From JBELHO01 sp042091375 (GTDB lineage: Bacteria; Pseudomonadota; Gammaproteobacteria; Enterobacterales; Alteromonadaceae), in assembly GCA_042091375.1 (NCBI GenBank), contig JBELHO010000007.1, positions 1 through 64,000 of the forward strand: a DNA stretch of 64,000 nt. The letters run 5' to 3'. Position 1 is the first letter of the stretch. Every line of letters starts with the position of its first letter. Position numbers and translations under genes: made by a program. The notes beneath the pieces are model-generated. The model saw nothing but the letters and a program-made list of their open reading frames with translations. It did no database searches and was not told the DNA's origin. This document shows, piece after piece, positions 17,508 to 26,783 of this stretch.

Positions 17508-18512
17508 ATGTCTGAACTAGAAGAATTAATTGCCCACTCAAAAGCTAACGAAGCAATTGCTCGCAAGCTATTTGAAATTGAAACCGAGGTCCTTGCTTGC
17601 CAAACCAGTGAGGAATTATTAACTCGGCTTTTTAATGCGATCAAGTGTAAATTTAACATTAATGGCATCACCTTGATCATGGCTGAGCCAACCCCTATTA
17701 GTTATATGCTTAGTTCAAGTATGCAATCAAAATGGCATAAAACTAACGCGCAAACCATCTCGCAAATGCGCCTAGATCATTTACATCAAGACAATAAACC
17801 CCTGCTAACTAATGATGTTGACAGCCTTAAACACAGTCTAAGTCAAGCATTACTGAACAATGTCAAATCCTTGGCTTTATTGCCTTTATCACTAGAAAAT
17901 AAACTGTTTGCCAGTTTATTGTTTACCGATAATGACCCAAATCGTTTTACCCCAAGCCACGGTACTTTTCATCTAGAGCAACTAGCGGTGCGAGTTAGCT
18001 TGTGTTTATCCAATGTCTTGGTGCGCGAACAATTAGAATATTTAGCTAATTATGATCGCTTGACTGGCGTTGCCAACAGAAGGCTCATGGAGCTTTTTAT
18101 CAATGAAGAGTTAATTAGACAAAAGCGCTACCAAGTGCCATTTTCAGTATTGTTCATTGACTGTAATAAATTCAAAGCCATTAACGATACCTATGGTCAC
18201 GAATGTGGCGACCAAGTACTGGCTTATGTGGCAAGTCAACTAAAGCAATTAATCAGAGAAAATGATGGATGCTTTCGATATGCCGGTGATGAATTTATTG
18301 TCGTGCTAGCCAACCAGAGTGCCAGAGAAGCGACCTTAGCGGCAAAACGCATTTGTAATTATTTTGTCGACAATCCAATGCCTTATGAAAACCAGTTATT
18401 AGAAGTCACGATAAGCTGCGGCGTTGCCGCTAGTGATGGCACAAGAACCATGCAAGAGCTATTAAAACACGCTGATCAGCAACTTTATCGCCAAAAAGAA
18501 ACACTGTGCTAA
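17508..18512 (+). CDS. Diguanylate cyclase with GAF-like sensor domain (AGDEF)
   Basis: 334 residues. An N-terminal helix, then a GAF-like (DUF484-like) domain at about 20-165, then a GGDEF domain at about 175-334. The domain has LTGVANRRLME, the metal-binding FIDCNKFKAINDTYGHECGD, and RYAGDEFIVVL. The signature is AGDEF rather than GGDEF; that variant occurs in active cyclases. The inhibitory site RxxD (REND) lies five residues before AGDEF, so product inhibition is expected. No membrane segment is present. It is followed by the HD-GYP gene after 150 bp and is divergent from motX. Confidence 0.9.
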   Translation: MSELEELIAHSKANEAIARKLFEIETEVLACQTSEELLTRLFNAIKCKFNINGITLIMAEPTPISYMLSSSMQSKWHKTNAQTISQMRLDHLHQDNKPLLTNDVDSLKHSLSQALLNNVKSLALLPLSLENKLFASLLFTDNDPNRFTPSHGTFHLEQLAVRVSLCLSNVLVREQLEYLANYDRLTGVANRRLMELFINEELIRQKRYQVPFSVLFIDCNKFKAINDTYGHECGDQVLAYVASQLKQLIRENDGCFRYAGDEFIVVLANQSAREATLAAKRICNYFVDNPMPYENQLLEVTISCGVAASDGTRTMQELLKHADQQLYRQKETLC

Positions 18513-18662
18513 AATTGCGCAAATATTTTACCTTGAGAACATTAACTGTTAGGGTGGTTTAGCCACATAGAGTTAAGCTGTACAGTTTTATATTACAAAC
18601 AATCATATAAAAGGAATTAGTACCATTATCCAATTGCTTTAATAAAAAGGTTGTCGAGCTAA

Positions 18663-19832
18663 ATGATTGAAGAGATCAAAATTGAAACATTGCGTGTGGG
18701 TCACTTTGTGGTTGAAATTGTCCAACAACAAGGTAAGTATAACCTCAATAGCGCCGGCTACATTAAACATACCGACAACATTAAAAACCTTTCACAAAAA
18801 GGGGTTATTTCAGTCAACATAGACAATAGCTTAACGAAAACTATCACCTGCGACAAAAAATCCTCTGCCACTAAAGCCCAAAAGCCGACAATGATTGTTG
18901 AAATTGGCAAAGCTAAAGCACTGTTTAATGAATCTAAAGCACTACAAAAAAAAATGTTTGCCGATGCTCAGCAAGGCAAAGCGCTATCACTTGATCCAGT
19001 GGTGGAAGTCACCAACAAAACCATTGATGCAATATTCGACAATGCCAGTGCTCTAGCTTGTGTGATTAATATTAGAAAAAAAGATGAGTATTTACTTGAA
19101 CACTCGGTTTCGGTTTCTGTATTGATCACCATATTTGCTCGCTTTTTAGCTATTTCACGTGACATTGTTGAACAACTTGCTGTTGGCGCATTTTTACACG
19201 ATGTTGGCAAAATAATGATCCCAGAGGCGATACTCAATAAACCAAGTAAGTTGACTGACGATGAGTTCACGCTCGTGAAAACCCACGTCAATCACTCCAT
19301 CAACATCATTGAAAAAACCCCAAATATTTCGGCAATAAGCTTAGAGATTGCCGCCCTTCACCATGAAAAGCTTGATGGTAATGGTTATCCTCATCAGGTT
19401 AAAGGTGACAATATTTCGCAATATGGCCGAATGATCGCGATTTGTGATATTTTTGATGCTTTAATCGCTAACCGCAGTTACAAACAAGGCTTTAGTCATC
19501 CTAAAGCCTTTGGTATTTTGAGAAATCTAGCATTAAAAAATCACTTAGATAGCCACTTGGTGGATTCATTTATCAAATGTATGGGCGTTTACCCTATCGG
19601 CTCATTGGTGGAATTAAGTTCAAATAAATTAGCCATTGTTGAAGCAGTTAATGAGCAAAATCCAACCAAACCTAAGGTCAGATCTTTTTATAGTCGAAAA
19701 GACAATCGTTATGAACACACCGAAGATATCGACTTATCGTTAGACCAAGACTCAATTGTCAAAGGGGTTAGAGCCGATGATTTTGATTTAGATATGGAAA
19801 AAATCATCGAATTTATTGTTAATGAAGGATAA
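18663..19832 (+). CDS. HD-GYP c-di-GMP phosphodiesterase with N-terminal DUF3391
   Basis: 389 residues. DUF3391 spans about 1-125 and begins IKIETLRVGHFVVEI. The HD-GYP domain follows with FLHDVGKIMIP (HD near residue 180), HHEKLDGNGYP (GYP motif near 240), and DIFDALIANRSYKQG (about 265-280). The metal and GYP residues are present, so activity against c-di-GMP is expected. The C-terminal 80 residues resemble those of related HD-GYP proteins (IGSLVELSSNKLAIV). It stands 150 bp after the diguanylate cyclase; the two could be a local make-and-break pair. Confidence 0.93.
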   Translation: MIEEIKIETLRVGHFVVEIVQQQGKYNLNSAGYIKHTDNIKNLSQKGVISVNIDNSLTKTITCDKKSSATKAQKPTMIVEIGKAKALFNESKALQKKMFADAQQGKALSLDPVVEVTNKTIDAIFDNASALACVINIRKKDEYLLEHSVSVSVLITIFARFLAISRDIVEQLAVGAFLHDVGKIMIPEAILNKPSKLTDDEFTLVKTHVNHSINIIEKTPNISAISLEIAALHHEKLDGNGYPHQVKGDNISQYGRMIAICDIFDALIANRSYKQGFSHPKAFGILRNLALKNHLDSHLVDSFIKCMGVYPIGSLVELSSNKLAIVEAVNEQNPTKPKVRSFYSRKDNRYEHTEDIDLSLDQDSIVKGVRADDFDLDMEKIIEFIVNEG

Positions 19833-19939
19833 TTGTCAATCAGTTAAGTAAGCAATTAGTTATGCAAACACGCCCATAGAATGCCCGCTGTTGAAGAAGT
19901 GAAATAAGCGAAGCTGAAACAGACAAATGAATTGCCAAT

Positions 19940-20281
19940 TTATATGGCGAAAGACGAACCACAACCACAGGTTGTAGTCGCATTTGGGTTGTTTACCAAA
20001 AAGCGGCTGCCTTCGAGTCCTTCTACATAATCTACTTCACCATCAACTAAATATTGCAGACTCATAGGGTCGATGACCATAACAACGCCTTTTTTTTCTA
20101 TGGTCATATCACCTTCATTGACTTTTTCATCAAAAGTGAAGCCGTATTGAAAGCCTGAGCAACCACCGCCTGTAACATATACACGCAATTTTAGTTCTGG
20201 GTTTTCTTCTTCAGAAACTAAAGCTAATACTTTAGTGGCGGCTGCATCAGAAAATTTAATAGGTAGTTCAAGGTTTGACAT
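19940..20281 (-). CDS. erpA: Iron-sulfur cluster insertion protein ErpA
   Basis: A 113-residue A-type carrier with the three conserved cysteines: Cys41 (GGGCSGF) and Cys105/Cys107 (CGCGSSF). Length and the ErpA-like [16 protein letters not shown] segment separate it from IscA and SufA. It delivers Fe-S clusters to IspG/IspH and other targets. It lies near clc and hemL, as in E. coli, and is convergent with the HD-GYP gene. Confidence 0.96.
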   Translation of the reverse strand: MSNLELPIKFSDAAATKVLALVSEEENPELKLRVYVTGGGCSGFQYGFTFDEKVNEGDMTIEKKGVVMVIDPMSLQYLVDGEVDYVEGLEGSRFLVNNPNATTTCGCGSSFAI

Positions 20282-20375
20282 AAGGCTCTGCTGTTCTCGA
20301 CGGTTTGCGGTATTAAAAATACGGCTTGGTATTTATATAACCAAATAAAAGTAGATTATCGTATCCTTGACGGCG

Positions 20376-21131
20376 TTAGTCAAGTTTACCTAAGGCGGTT
20401 TTATCAGCACTATCGATAACTTGTTGCCATAAATAGCTCTGCGCAATACGTCCCTGTTTTTGCCATTTACTTTTGGGTAATACCGTCACTAATTCTATTT
20501 TTTCAGCTATAAAACCTTTTGGTAAAGTAAATTCACCGTCAATGATCTGAAAATATTTAAAACTAAACGACAATTGTTGCTCAGTCATGGCTGAGATTTC
20601 CGTTAAGGCAAAACGACTCGGCTGCTCCGCTAAACTGCCAACCAAATTAAGCACTATATTACCTTTGACAAAACTTTTGTTGGTTTGTTGTTGCATCAAC
20701 ACCACTTGAAAACGAAAGTGGTCATCACTCTGCGTCGCCTGCACACTGAAGTCTTCAATCACAAGCCCATTGGCTTGTTTTTCCGGAGCCATGACTTTCT
20801 CATAAAAAGCCAATTGTGTTTTTACTTGATAATGCTGTTGTTCAACCTTTTTGAGCAGGTTTTGCAATTCCATATTGGCTAGACGTTCAACTTCTAATTC
20901 AACCGTTAACTGATTAATTTCTTGCACTTGCCTTGACTGTTTTTGATAAAGTTGGTCAAGTCTGATTTGTTGTTGTTGTAAAGTCTGTTGCTGATATTGA
21001 TGAAAAAAGTTACCCAAACGGTAACCACAAAATAAACAAATGGCGATAATAAACAACAATAATAGCGCTGAACGAAAAGGTCCTAAACGCTTAATTACTG
21101 TTTTCAGATGTATTTTTGCTAACCAACTCAT
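20376..21131 (-). CDS. DUF6776-type membrane-anchored coiled-coil protein
   Basis: About 251 residues from the ATG at 21131. The frame opens upstream to a TTG at 21170, only 31 bp from the divergent clc start, so I favour the ATG. A single membrane helix lies near residues 22-40 (LLLLFIIAICLFCGYRL). A Gln-rich coiled coil follows (about 45-115), then a beta-rich domain ending in LPKGFIAEKIELVTVLP. The layout fits DUF6776 proteins of gammaproteobacteria, function unknown, with the coiled coil probably periplasmic. Confidence 0.75.
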   Translation of the reverse strand: MSWLAKIHLKTVIKRLGPFRSALLLLFIIAICLFCGYRLGNFFHQYQQQTLQQQQIRLDQLYQKQSRQVQEINQLTVELEVERLANMELQNLLKKVEQQHYQVKTQLAFYEKVMAPEKQANGLVIEDFSVQATQSDDHFRFQVVLMQQQTNKSFVKGNIVLNLVGSLAEQPSRFALTEISAMTEQQLSFSFKYFQIIDGEFTLPKGFIAEKIELVTVLPKSKWQKQGRIAQSYLWQQVIDSADKTALGKLD

Positions 21132-21201
21132 TTGAAAAGTATTATGATATCCAGCTAAAGGTTGTTCCAATATTTTAAGAAAGAGTAAGCCAGCAAATAA
21201 T

Positions 21202-22899
21202 ATGATGTCATTTTATGTACTAAGAAAGCATTTATCGCTGCCAAAAACATCATGGCAATTGTGCTTGCTTGCCGTTGTTGGCGGGGCAGCATCGGCTTTT
21301 TTTATCATTGCATTTATGCTCAGTATTGAGGCCCTACAGCAACTCTATCTAAATCACACCGATGACTATATCAGTTTAACATCATTAAGTCGTTTTGATT
21401 TACCTATTTTTACTACATTGATTATTTTAGCCTTGGCTTGGTTTACTGGTTATCAATACATAAGAACCGGCATTCCTTTTGTTTTGTACCACTTAAAAAA
21501 ATCCAATGGTGTATTGCCATTGAAAAATACTTTTCATCAATTTATTGGTAGTGCCTTAGCGCTTTCCTCTGGTTTTTCAGTGGGTAGAGAGGGGCCTGCG
21601 GTTCATTTAGGCGCAGCGGTTAGCAGCTATATTGGCAGTGTATTAAATTTACCCTATAACAGCATTAGAACCTTGTGTGCCTGTGGTATTGCCGCCGGTA
21701 TATCAGCCAGTTTTAACACCCCGATCGCCGCGGTAATTTTTGTCATGGAGGTGATCTTAAGGGAATACAAGGTGCATATTTTTATTCCGGTGATGTTGGC
21801 TTCTATTGTTGGCTCGGTGATCACCCAAGGCTTTTTTGGGCCAGTGCACGAATTTGAATATTTTGCTAAAGTGCAATTAACTACCTTACATTATCCTGCC
21901 ATTGTTATTTTAGGTATTGTCTTGGGCGTATTAGCTTTTATTTTTAATCGTTTTTTATTGCTGACTATACAGTATTCGGCGCATATCCATATTATTCCTC
22001 GATTACTGCTCGCAGCTTTTATAACCGGTATATTCTCATACTTTCTACCATACAGCATGGGAACAGAAGCCAACGCCATCAGTTTTGCCACCTCTGAAAA
22101 TGTTGCTTTCATGATCTTAGCTGGGCTTTTAGTCGCCAAAGTGATCATGACTATCTCTGCTCTTGGTTTGGGTATACCTGGGGGAATCGTTGGTCCTATT
22201 TTGGGCATAGGTGCAATAGCGGGAACCTGTGCAGCGGCGGTGGCCAATCATTTTTTCCACGGTGATTTTATTACCGCTGATCTCGCCTTAATGGGCATGG
22301 CTGGTTTCATGGCAGCAACCCTTAATGCACCTTTAGCGGCTCTATTGGCAATAGTAGAAATGTCAAATCAAATAGAAATTATCGTTCCAGCAATGATAGC
22401 TATTGCCAGTGCTTGTATTTCATCGGGTCAATTTTTTAAAAACCGCTCTATCTTTATTATGCAACTTGAACTGCAACAATTGGCTTATCGCCATACCCCT
22501 ATCGAACGCTCCTTGCAAGGCATTGGAGTGATGGGGGTAATGCAAGATAAATTCACGTTAGTGCCATCTGCAATCAAGGATAACTCAGCGGTAACTATCA
22601 CCGCACCTAGTGAGCAAAATATCGATGCACTTGAGCAGTCTCCTATCGCCATTGAAAGATTGGCAACTGCAGAGTTTGTATGGCATGAACAATGCTCTGT
22701 AGATCACCATTTGGCAGGTCAAATAGTTACTCATCGCTTAATTCCTGTATCATACCAATCCACTTTAGCTGAAGCATATTCTCTATTGGCAGAGCAACGC
22801 TGTGGCGCTGTTTACGTCTATCAACAACATCAAGACAACCTAATTGGCATCATTTCATTTGAGCAAATTAGGTGTTACTTACTCGAAGGAAAAACCTGA
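21202..22899 (+). CDS. ClC-family chloride channel/transporter with CBS domains
   Basis: A 565-residue ClC protein. The transmembrane core (about 15-405) includes GREGPAVHLGAAVSSYIG with the gating glutamate. The first selectivity motif is TGIP instead of GSGIP, and GIPGGIVGPI replaces GxFxP. At the inner-gate position equivalent to E. coli ClC-ec1 Glu203 the sequence reads FVMEVIL, with Val in place of the second Glu. A C-terminal CBS pair occupies about 415-565, with a low-similarity middle. It lies between erpA and hemL, where E. coli has clcA. It is followed 2 bp later by hemJ. Confidence 0.92.
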   Translation: MMSFYVLRKHLSLPKTSWQLCLLAVVGGAASAFFIIAFMLSIEALQQLYLNHTDDYISLTSLSRFDLPIFTTLIILALAWFTGYQYIRTGIPFVLYHLKKSNGVLPLKNTFHQFIGSALALSSGFSVGREGPAVHLGAAVSSYIGSVLNLPYNSIRTLCACGIAAGISASFNTPIAAVIFVMEVILREYKVHIFIPVMLASIVGSVITQGFFGPVHEFEYFAKVQLTTLHYPAIVILGIVLGVLAFIFNRFLLLTIQYSAHIHIIPRLLLAAFITGIFSYFLPYSMGTEANAISFATSENVAFMILAGLLVAKVIMTISALGLGIPGGIVGPILGIGAIAGTCAAAVANHFFHGDFITADLALMGMAGFMAATLNAPLAALLAIVEMSNQIEIIVPAMIAIASACISSGQFFKNRSIFIMQLELQQLAYRHTPIERSLQGIGVMGVMQDKFTLVPSAIKDNSAVTITAPSEQNIDALEQSPIAIERLATAEFVWHEQCSVDHHLAGQIVTHRLIPVSYQSTLAEAYSLLAEQRCGAVYVYQQHQDNLIGIISFEQIRCYLLEGKT

Positions 22900-22901
22900 T
22901 T

Positions 22902-23330
22902 ATGATCATTTTATGGCTCAAAGCCTTGCACATCAGTTTTATGGTGGCTTGGTTTGCCGGTATTTTCTATCTACCTAGACTTTTTGTTAACCATGCCGAA
23001 ACAAATAACCAAGCGGTTAGTGAACAATTAAAGGGCATGGAACACAGGTTAATAAGGTTTGTCACCCCTTTCGCTGTTTTTACTATTGTATTTGGTATTG
23101 CCCTCATTTATCAGTATGGTTATGCTTGGTTTGCCAGTGCCAAATGGTTACATATCAAGATTGTTTTAGTGCTACTATTGGTGGCTTACCACGGCTATTG
23201 TTTTGTGTTAGTAAAAGATTTTGCCAATGACAACAACCAACGCTCAGGTAAATTTTATCGATTTTTCAATGAAGTGCCGGTAATTATTTTATTTGCTGTG
23301 GTGATTTTAGCTTATCTCAAGCCCAGCTAA
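22902..23330 (+). CDS. hemJ: Protoporphyrinogen IX oxidase HemJ
   Basis: A 142-residue integral membrane protein with four hydrophobic helices. The N-terminus MIILWLKALHISFMVAWFAG and the following FYLPRLFVNHAE, with the conserved His and Arg, are characteristic of HemJ. HemJ converts protoporphyrinogen IX to protoporphyrin IX in bacteria lacking HemG/HemY. The start is the ATG at 22902, with GAAGGA 11 nt upstream. An earlier in-frame start inside clc is unlikely. It is 2 bp from clc and close to hemL, another heme gene. Confidence 0.9.
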   Translation: MIILWLKALHISFMVAWFAGIFYLPRLFVNHAETNNQAVSEQLKGMEHRLIRFVTPFAVFTIVFGIALIYQYGYAWFASAKWLHIKIVLVLLLVAYHGYCFVLVKDFANDNNQRSGKFYRFFNEVPVIILFAVVILAYLKPS

Positions 23331-23424
23331 GCGCTGATCAATAAAATGGTCTCGAAATAGTGCTACAAATAGTGCTTTAAATAGTTACGCAAGCAGAGAA
23401 GCCATTCTCTAAACTAGAGATTTA

Positions 23425-23433
23425 TGCTATATT
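23425..23433 (+). promoter_or_regulatory. Extended -10 promoter candidate for pyrB
   Basis: TGCTATATT is an extended -10 element (TG-N-TATATT). Its upstream side carries a perfect 6-bp inverted repeat, TCTCTA-AAC-TAGAGA, overlapping the -35 region. Two direct copies of aaatagtgct lie near 23352-23372. No PyrR- or UTP-type attenuator was recognised in the 133-nt leader. Confidence 0.4.
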
Positions 23434-23566
23434 GCAGCGCAAAATTGTTGTCACATACAATATTGTCCTCGACAAGCTGTTCTGACAATACTCTACAACA
23501 GCGATAAATCAGTGCGGTATGGCATGTTCAACATATCACTTTGATTGATATTACTAGGTAAATCTG

Positions 23567-24577
23567 ATGATGAACTTTGCAGGCAGCCATATCCTATCGG
23601 TAGCACAATTTGATCGAGACGCTATTTCCAGAATTCTTCAAGTATCAGCGCAAATGGCTCCCTATGCGATGCGCAAAAAACGCTGTGATGTATTAAATGG
23701 TGCGATCCTAAACAACTTATTTTTTGAACCTAGCACCCGCACTAGAGTTAGTTTCGGCGCAGCGTTTAATTTATTGGGCGGGCATGTAAGGGAAACCGTT
23801 GGCGAGGAAAATTCATCGTTGAGCAAAGGCGAGTCTTTGTTTGATACGGCCAGAGTGATCAGTGGATACTCAGACATTATTGCCATGCGTCACCCTAAAA
23901 TGCATGCAGTTGATGAATTTGCTAAGGGCAGTAGCGTGCCGGTGATCAATGGAGGCGATGGCGCCAATGAACACCCCACGCAGGCGCTATTGGACTTGTT
24001 TACCATTCAATCAGAAATGCAACCTTATGGCAAAACCCTAGATGGGATAAATATTGTGCTGATGGGTGACTTAAAGCACGGTCGAACTGTGCATTCACTG
24101 TCCAAATTACTCTGTCATTACCGCGACATTAAAATCACCATGATCTCTCCTAAAGCTTTAGCCATGCCCGATGAAGTGATCAGCCAGTTAACCAATGCCG
24201 GCCACCAAGTGGTGATCACCGATAAGCTTGCAGGGCATTTAGCCTGTGATGTTATTTATCAAACCAGAATTCAACAAGAGCGTTTCGCCAGCAAAGGCGA
24301 AGCTGACTTATACCGCGGCCATTTTAGTTTAAACAAAGAGCTCTATCGCGAATATTGCAAAGCTCACACAGTGATCATGCATCCCTTGCCTCGAGATTCT
24401 CGCCCTGAAGCCAATGAACTTGATGTCGACCTTAATGATCTCAACAATTTAGCAATATTCAGACAAGCACAAAATGGCGTACTAGTGCGTATGGCGCTCT
24501 TTGCATTGACTCTGGGCGTGGAAAACACCCTAACCCATTATGAAAAGCCGATCACTTGGTTCCGCAGTAACAGTTAA
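23567..24577 (+). CDS. pyrB: Aspartate carbamoyltransferase catalytic chain
   Basis: 336 residues. It catalyses carbamoyl phosphate plus aspartate to carbamoyl aspartate, the committed step of pyrimidine synthesis. The carbamoyl phosphate loop is EPSTRTRVSFGAAF near residue 56. The 80s loop reads SSLSKGESL, and HPTQALLDL lies near 137. It is somewhat longer than E. coli PyrB (311), and no pyrI follows, so it is probably not of the PyrB6-PyrI6 type. Two adjacent ATGs (23567 and 23570) are possible starts. hemL follows after 15 bp. Confidence 0.95.
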   Translation: MMNFAGSHILSVAQFDRDAISRILQVSAQMAPYAMRKKRCDVLNGAILNNLFFEPSTRTRVSFGAAFNLLGGHVRETVGEENSSLSKGESLFDTARVISGYSDIIAMRHPKMHAVDEFAKGSSVPVINGGDGANEHPTQALLDLFTIQSEMQPYGKTLDGINIVLMGDLKHGRTVHSLSKLLCHYRDIKITMISPKALAMPDEVISQLTNAGHQVVITDKLAGHLACDVIYQTRIQQERFASKGEADLYRGHFSLNKELYREYCKAHTVIMHPLPRDSRPEANELDVDLNDLNNLAIFRQAQNGVLVRMALFALTLGVENTLTHYEKPITWFRSNS

Positions 24578-24592
24578 CATAGGTACAATAGA

Positions 24593-25885
24593 ATGAATCA
24601 ATCACAACAATTATTCGACAATGCACAAGACATCATTCCCGGTGGTGTAAACTCTCCTGTTCGAGCTTTTAACAGTGTTGGCGGAACACCTTGCTTTATA
24701 AAACGCGCAGAAGGTGCCTATATTTATGATGCTGACGACAATGCTTACATAGATTATGTCGGATCGTGGGGACCGATGATTTTGGGCCATAATCACCCCA
24801 AAATACTGCAAGCCGTTATCGATACCGCACAAAATGGCTTAAGCTTCGGTGCGCCTACTGAACTTGAAATTACTATGGCAAGAAAAGTCAGAGATATTGT
24901 ACCTTCGATGGAAAAACTGCGCATGGTCAGTTCGGGTACAGAAGCCACTATGAGTGCCATAAGGCTGGCCAGAGGCTATACCGGTCGTGATAAAATTCTA
25001 AAATTTGAGGGCTGTTACCATGGCCATGCCGATTCTCTGCTGGTTAAAGCCGGTTCAGGTGCGCTAACCCTTGGTGTCCCCAACTCACCGGGTATACCAG
25101 AAGATTTTGCCAAACACACCTTGACCGTCACCTTTAATGACTTGGCTGAAGTTAAAGAAATATTTGCCCAACTGGGGGATCAAATAGCCTGTATTATCGT
25201 TGAACCAGTGGCGGGTAATATGAATTGCATTCCTCCGGTAGCGGGATTTTTACAAGGTCTGCGAGAAGTATGTGATCAATATCAAAGCGTACTGATTTTT
25301 GATGAGGTGATGACTGGTTTTCGCATTGCACTTGGCGGTGCCCAAGCGCACTATAAGGTCACTCCAGATTTGACCACCTTAGGTAAAGTTATTGGCGGTG
25401 GTATGCCAGTGGGTGCATTTGGTGGTTCGGCTAAAATAATGGACTTTATTGCTCCGGTTGGTCCGGTATATCAAGCGGGTACACTGTCGGGTAATCCCAT
25501 CGCTATGGCCGCTGGCTTGGCGTCATTAACTGAACTTTGTACACCCGATCAAGGCGTTGATAAACATCAACAATTATCCACTACCACTGAAAAACTTGCC
25601 ATGGGGTTAAAAGCCGCCGCAGAGCGCAATGGCGTGTCTTTAGCGATAAATTATGTTGGTGGCATGTTTGGTTTCTTTTTTAGTGAAGAAGAAAACGTTA
25701 GCACATTTGATCAAGCAACGGCATGCGATGCAGGTAAGTTTAAACGCTTCTTTCACTTGATGCTTGCCGAGGGCATTTATTTAGCGCCTTCAGCATTCGA
25801 AGCGGGTTTTGTATCAACCGCCCATACCGATAAAGAGATTGAGCTAACCTTGGCTGCTGCCGACAGGTGTTTTGCACAATTATAA
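24593..25885 (+). CDS. hemL: Glutamate-1-semialdehyde 2,1-aminomutase
   Basis: A 430-residue PLP enzyme converting glutamate-1-semialdehyde to 5-aminolevulinate, the precursor of heme. The substrate-binding N-terminus has [28 protein letters not shown] and [18 protein letters not shown] follow, with the PLP lysine near residue 265. Length is normal. It sits beside pyrB and the clc-hemJ pair and ends at a hairpin (25903-25922). Confidence 0.98.
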   Translation: MNQSQQLFDNAQDIIPGGVNSPVRAFNSVGGTPCFIKRAEGAYIYDADDNAYIDYVGSWGPMILGHNHPKILQAVIDTAQNGLSFGAPTELEITMARKVRDIVPSMEKLRMVSSGTEATMSAIRLARGYTGRDKILKFEGCYHGHADSLLVKAGSGALTLGVPNSPGIPEDFAKHTLTVTFNDLAEVKEIFAQLGDQIACIIVEPVAGNMNCIPPVAGFLQGLREVCDQYQSVLIFDEVMTGFRIALGGAQAHYKVTPDLTTLGKVIGGGMPVGAFGGSAKIMDFIAPVGPVYQAGTLSGNPIAMAAGLASLTELCTPDQGVDKHQQLSTTTEKLAMGLKAAAERNGVSLAINYVGGMFGFFFSEEENVSTFDQATACDAGKFKRFFHLMLAEGIYLAPSAFEAGFVSTAHTDKEIELTLAAADRCFAQL

Positions 25886-25902
25886 AATACTCAAGGGGTT
25901 AT

Positions 25903-25922
25903 GAGGTGTAGAGATACACCTC
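25903..25922 (+). terminator. Hairpin after hemL
   Basis: Perfect 8-bp stem GAGGTGTA/TACACCTC with a GAGA tetraloop, 18 bp after the hemL stop. The following bases (ttaagtt) are a poor U-tract, so terminator strength is uncertain. Confidence 0.5.
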
Positions 25923-25961
25923 TTAAGTTCAACGAATAGATACCTTAACGGACTGAAGTGA

Positions 25962-26357
25962 CTAACCTATCCTTACCGGCATCATCTCTTGCTGAAGCCA
26001 CGAATAAGCTTGCTGCCAGCCTAATTCTACTCCTGAAAAAATTCGCCAATTCCAAGCGTCATTAGCGCGAACTTCGGTTAATTTTTCAGTGAGTAATTTT
26101 CCTTGCTGAGAATAATAAACAAATGCCATGGCTTTTAACTTGTCATGGGAGGCGATACTGAGCTTTGCTTCATAACTGTAAGTATAATTATTAACCCGAT
26201 TAATCAATAAACCAAACTCATGCGGAAAATGATCAGCGATAAATTGATGACATTCTTCAATCATTTCTAAACTAATTTCTATTTTATCATCAACCACTAT
26301 CTCCAATATATTACCTGCAAGCTTATTGAAATATGCAAAACTCAACCTGTGTTTCAT
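25962..26357 (-). CDS. SpoIIAA/STAS-like small protein
   Basis: 131 residues with no signal peptide or membrane helix. The alternating beta/alpha pattern, with EIVVDDKIEISLEMIEECH at the start and FGLLINRVNNYTYSYEA in the middle, resembles the STAS/SpoIIAA-like family of marine gammaproteobacteria. I do not recognise a specific function. It is convergent with hemL. A second small protein of similar fold is encoded at 31982-32395. Confidence 0.6.
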   Translation of the reverse strand: MKHRLSFAYFNKLAGNILEIVVDDKIEISLEMIEECHQFIADHFPHEFGLLINRVNNYTYSYEAKLSIASHDKLKAMAFVYYSQQGKLLTEKLTEVRANDAWNWRIFSGVELGWQQAYSWLQQEMMPVRIG

Positions 26358-26783
26358 CCAGTCTCCTCGTTGTCATCTGATGCCAATTGATTTGATGCAT
26401 TGGCAATTCAGGCAATATAAAATAGGTATACACCACCTTGGTAAAACATATCTTTGCCCAGTAAACAAATATAAGTAAATATAAGCAAATATCCGTTTGT
26501 TAAAACGGCTATGTGCACGCTTTTTGGCAAGCGAATAATTTTTAATGTTAAACGTAGTTAATCTAGTCGCTGCAACAGCAAATAGCAATATTTTCACTCA
26601 TCAATGAGCTAACATGAGTAAATGATTATTATTAACCCATTGAAAAAAATCAAATTAATTTATTTTATCGGGTTGATAGTAGTTTACTCATATAGGTGTT
26701 GCACGAGTTAATTGGATTGCACTGATGGCGATACAAAACCGGTTTGACAGTTAACACTCGCCACTCAAAGTACAACAGCGCTG
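26358..26783. other. Gene-free region between mrcB and the STAS-like gene
   Basis: These 426 bases are AT-rich. An open frame at 26373-26597 has atypical composition (Arg-, Tyr- and Cys-rich) and no ribosome binding site, and I regard it as spurious. The region must contain the promoter of the STAS-like gene (minus strand, directly upstream of 26357) and the mrcB 3' end. No convincing terminator or known RNA was seen. Confidence 0.5.

Noticed and set aside
26373..26597. 74-codon minus-strand ORF between mrcB and the STAS-like gene
   Set aside because: Composition unlike a protein of this genome, no Shine-Dalgarno and no recognisable motif.
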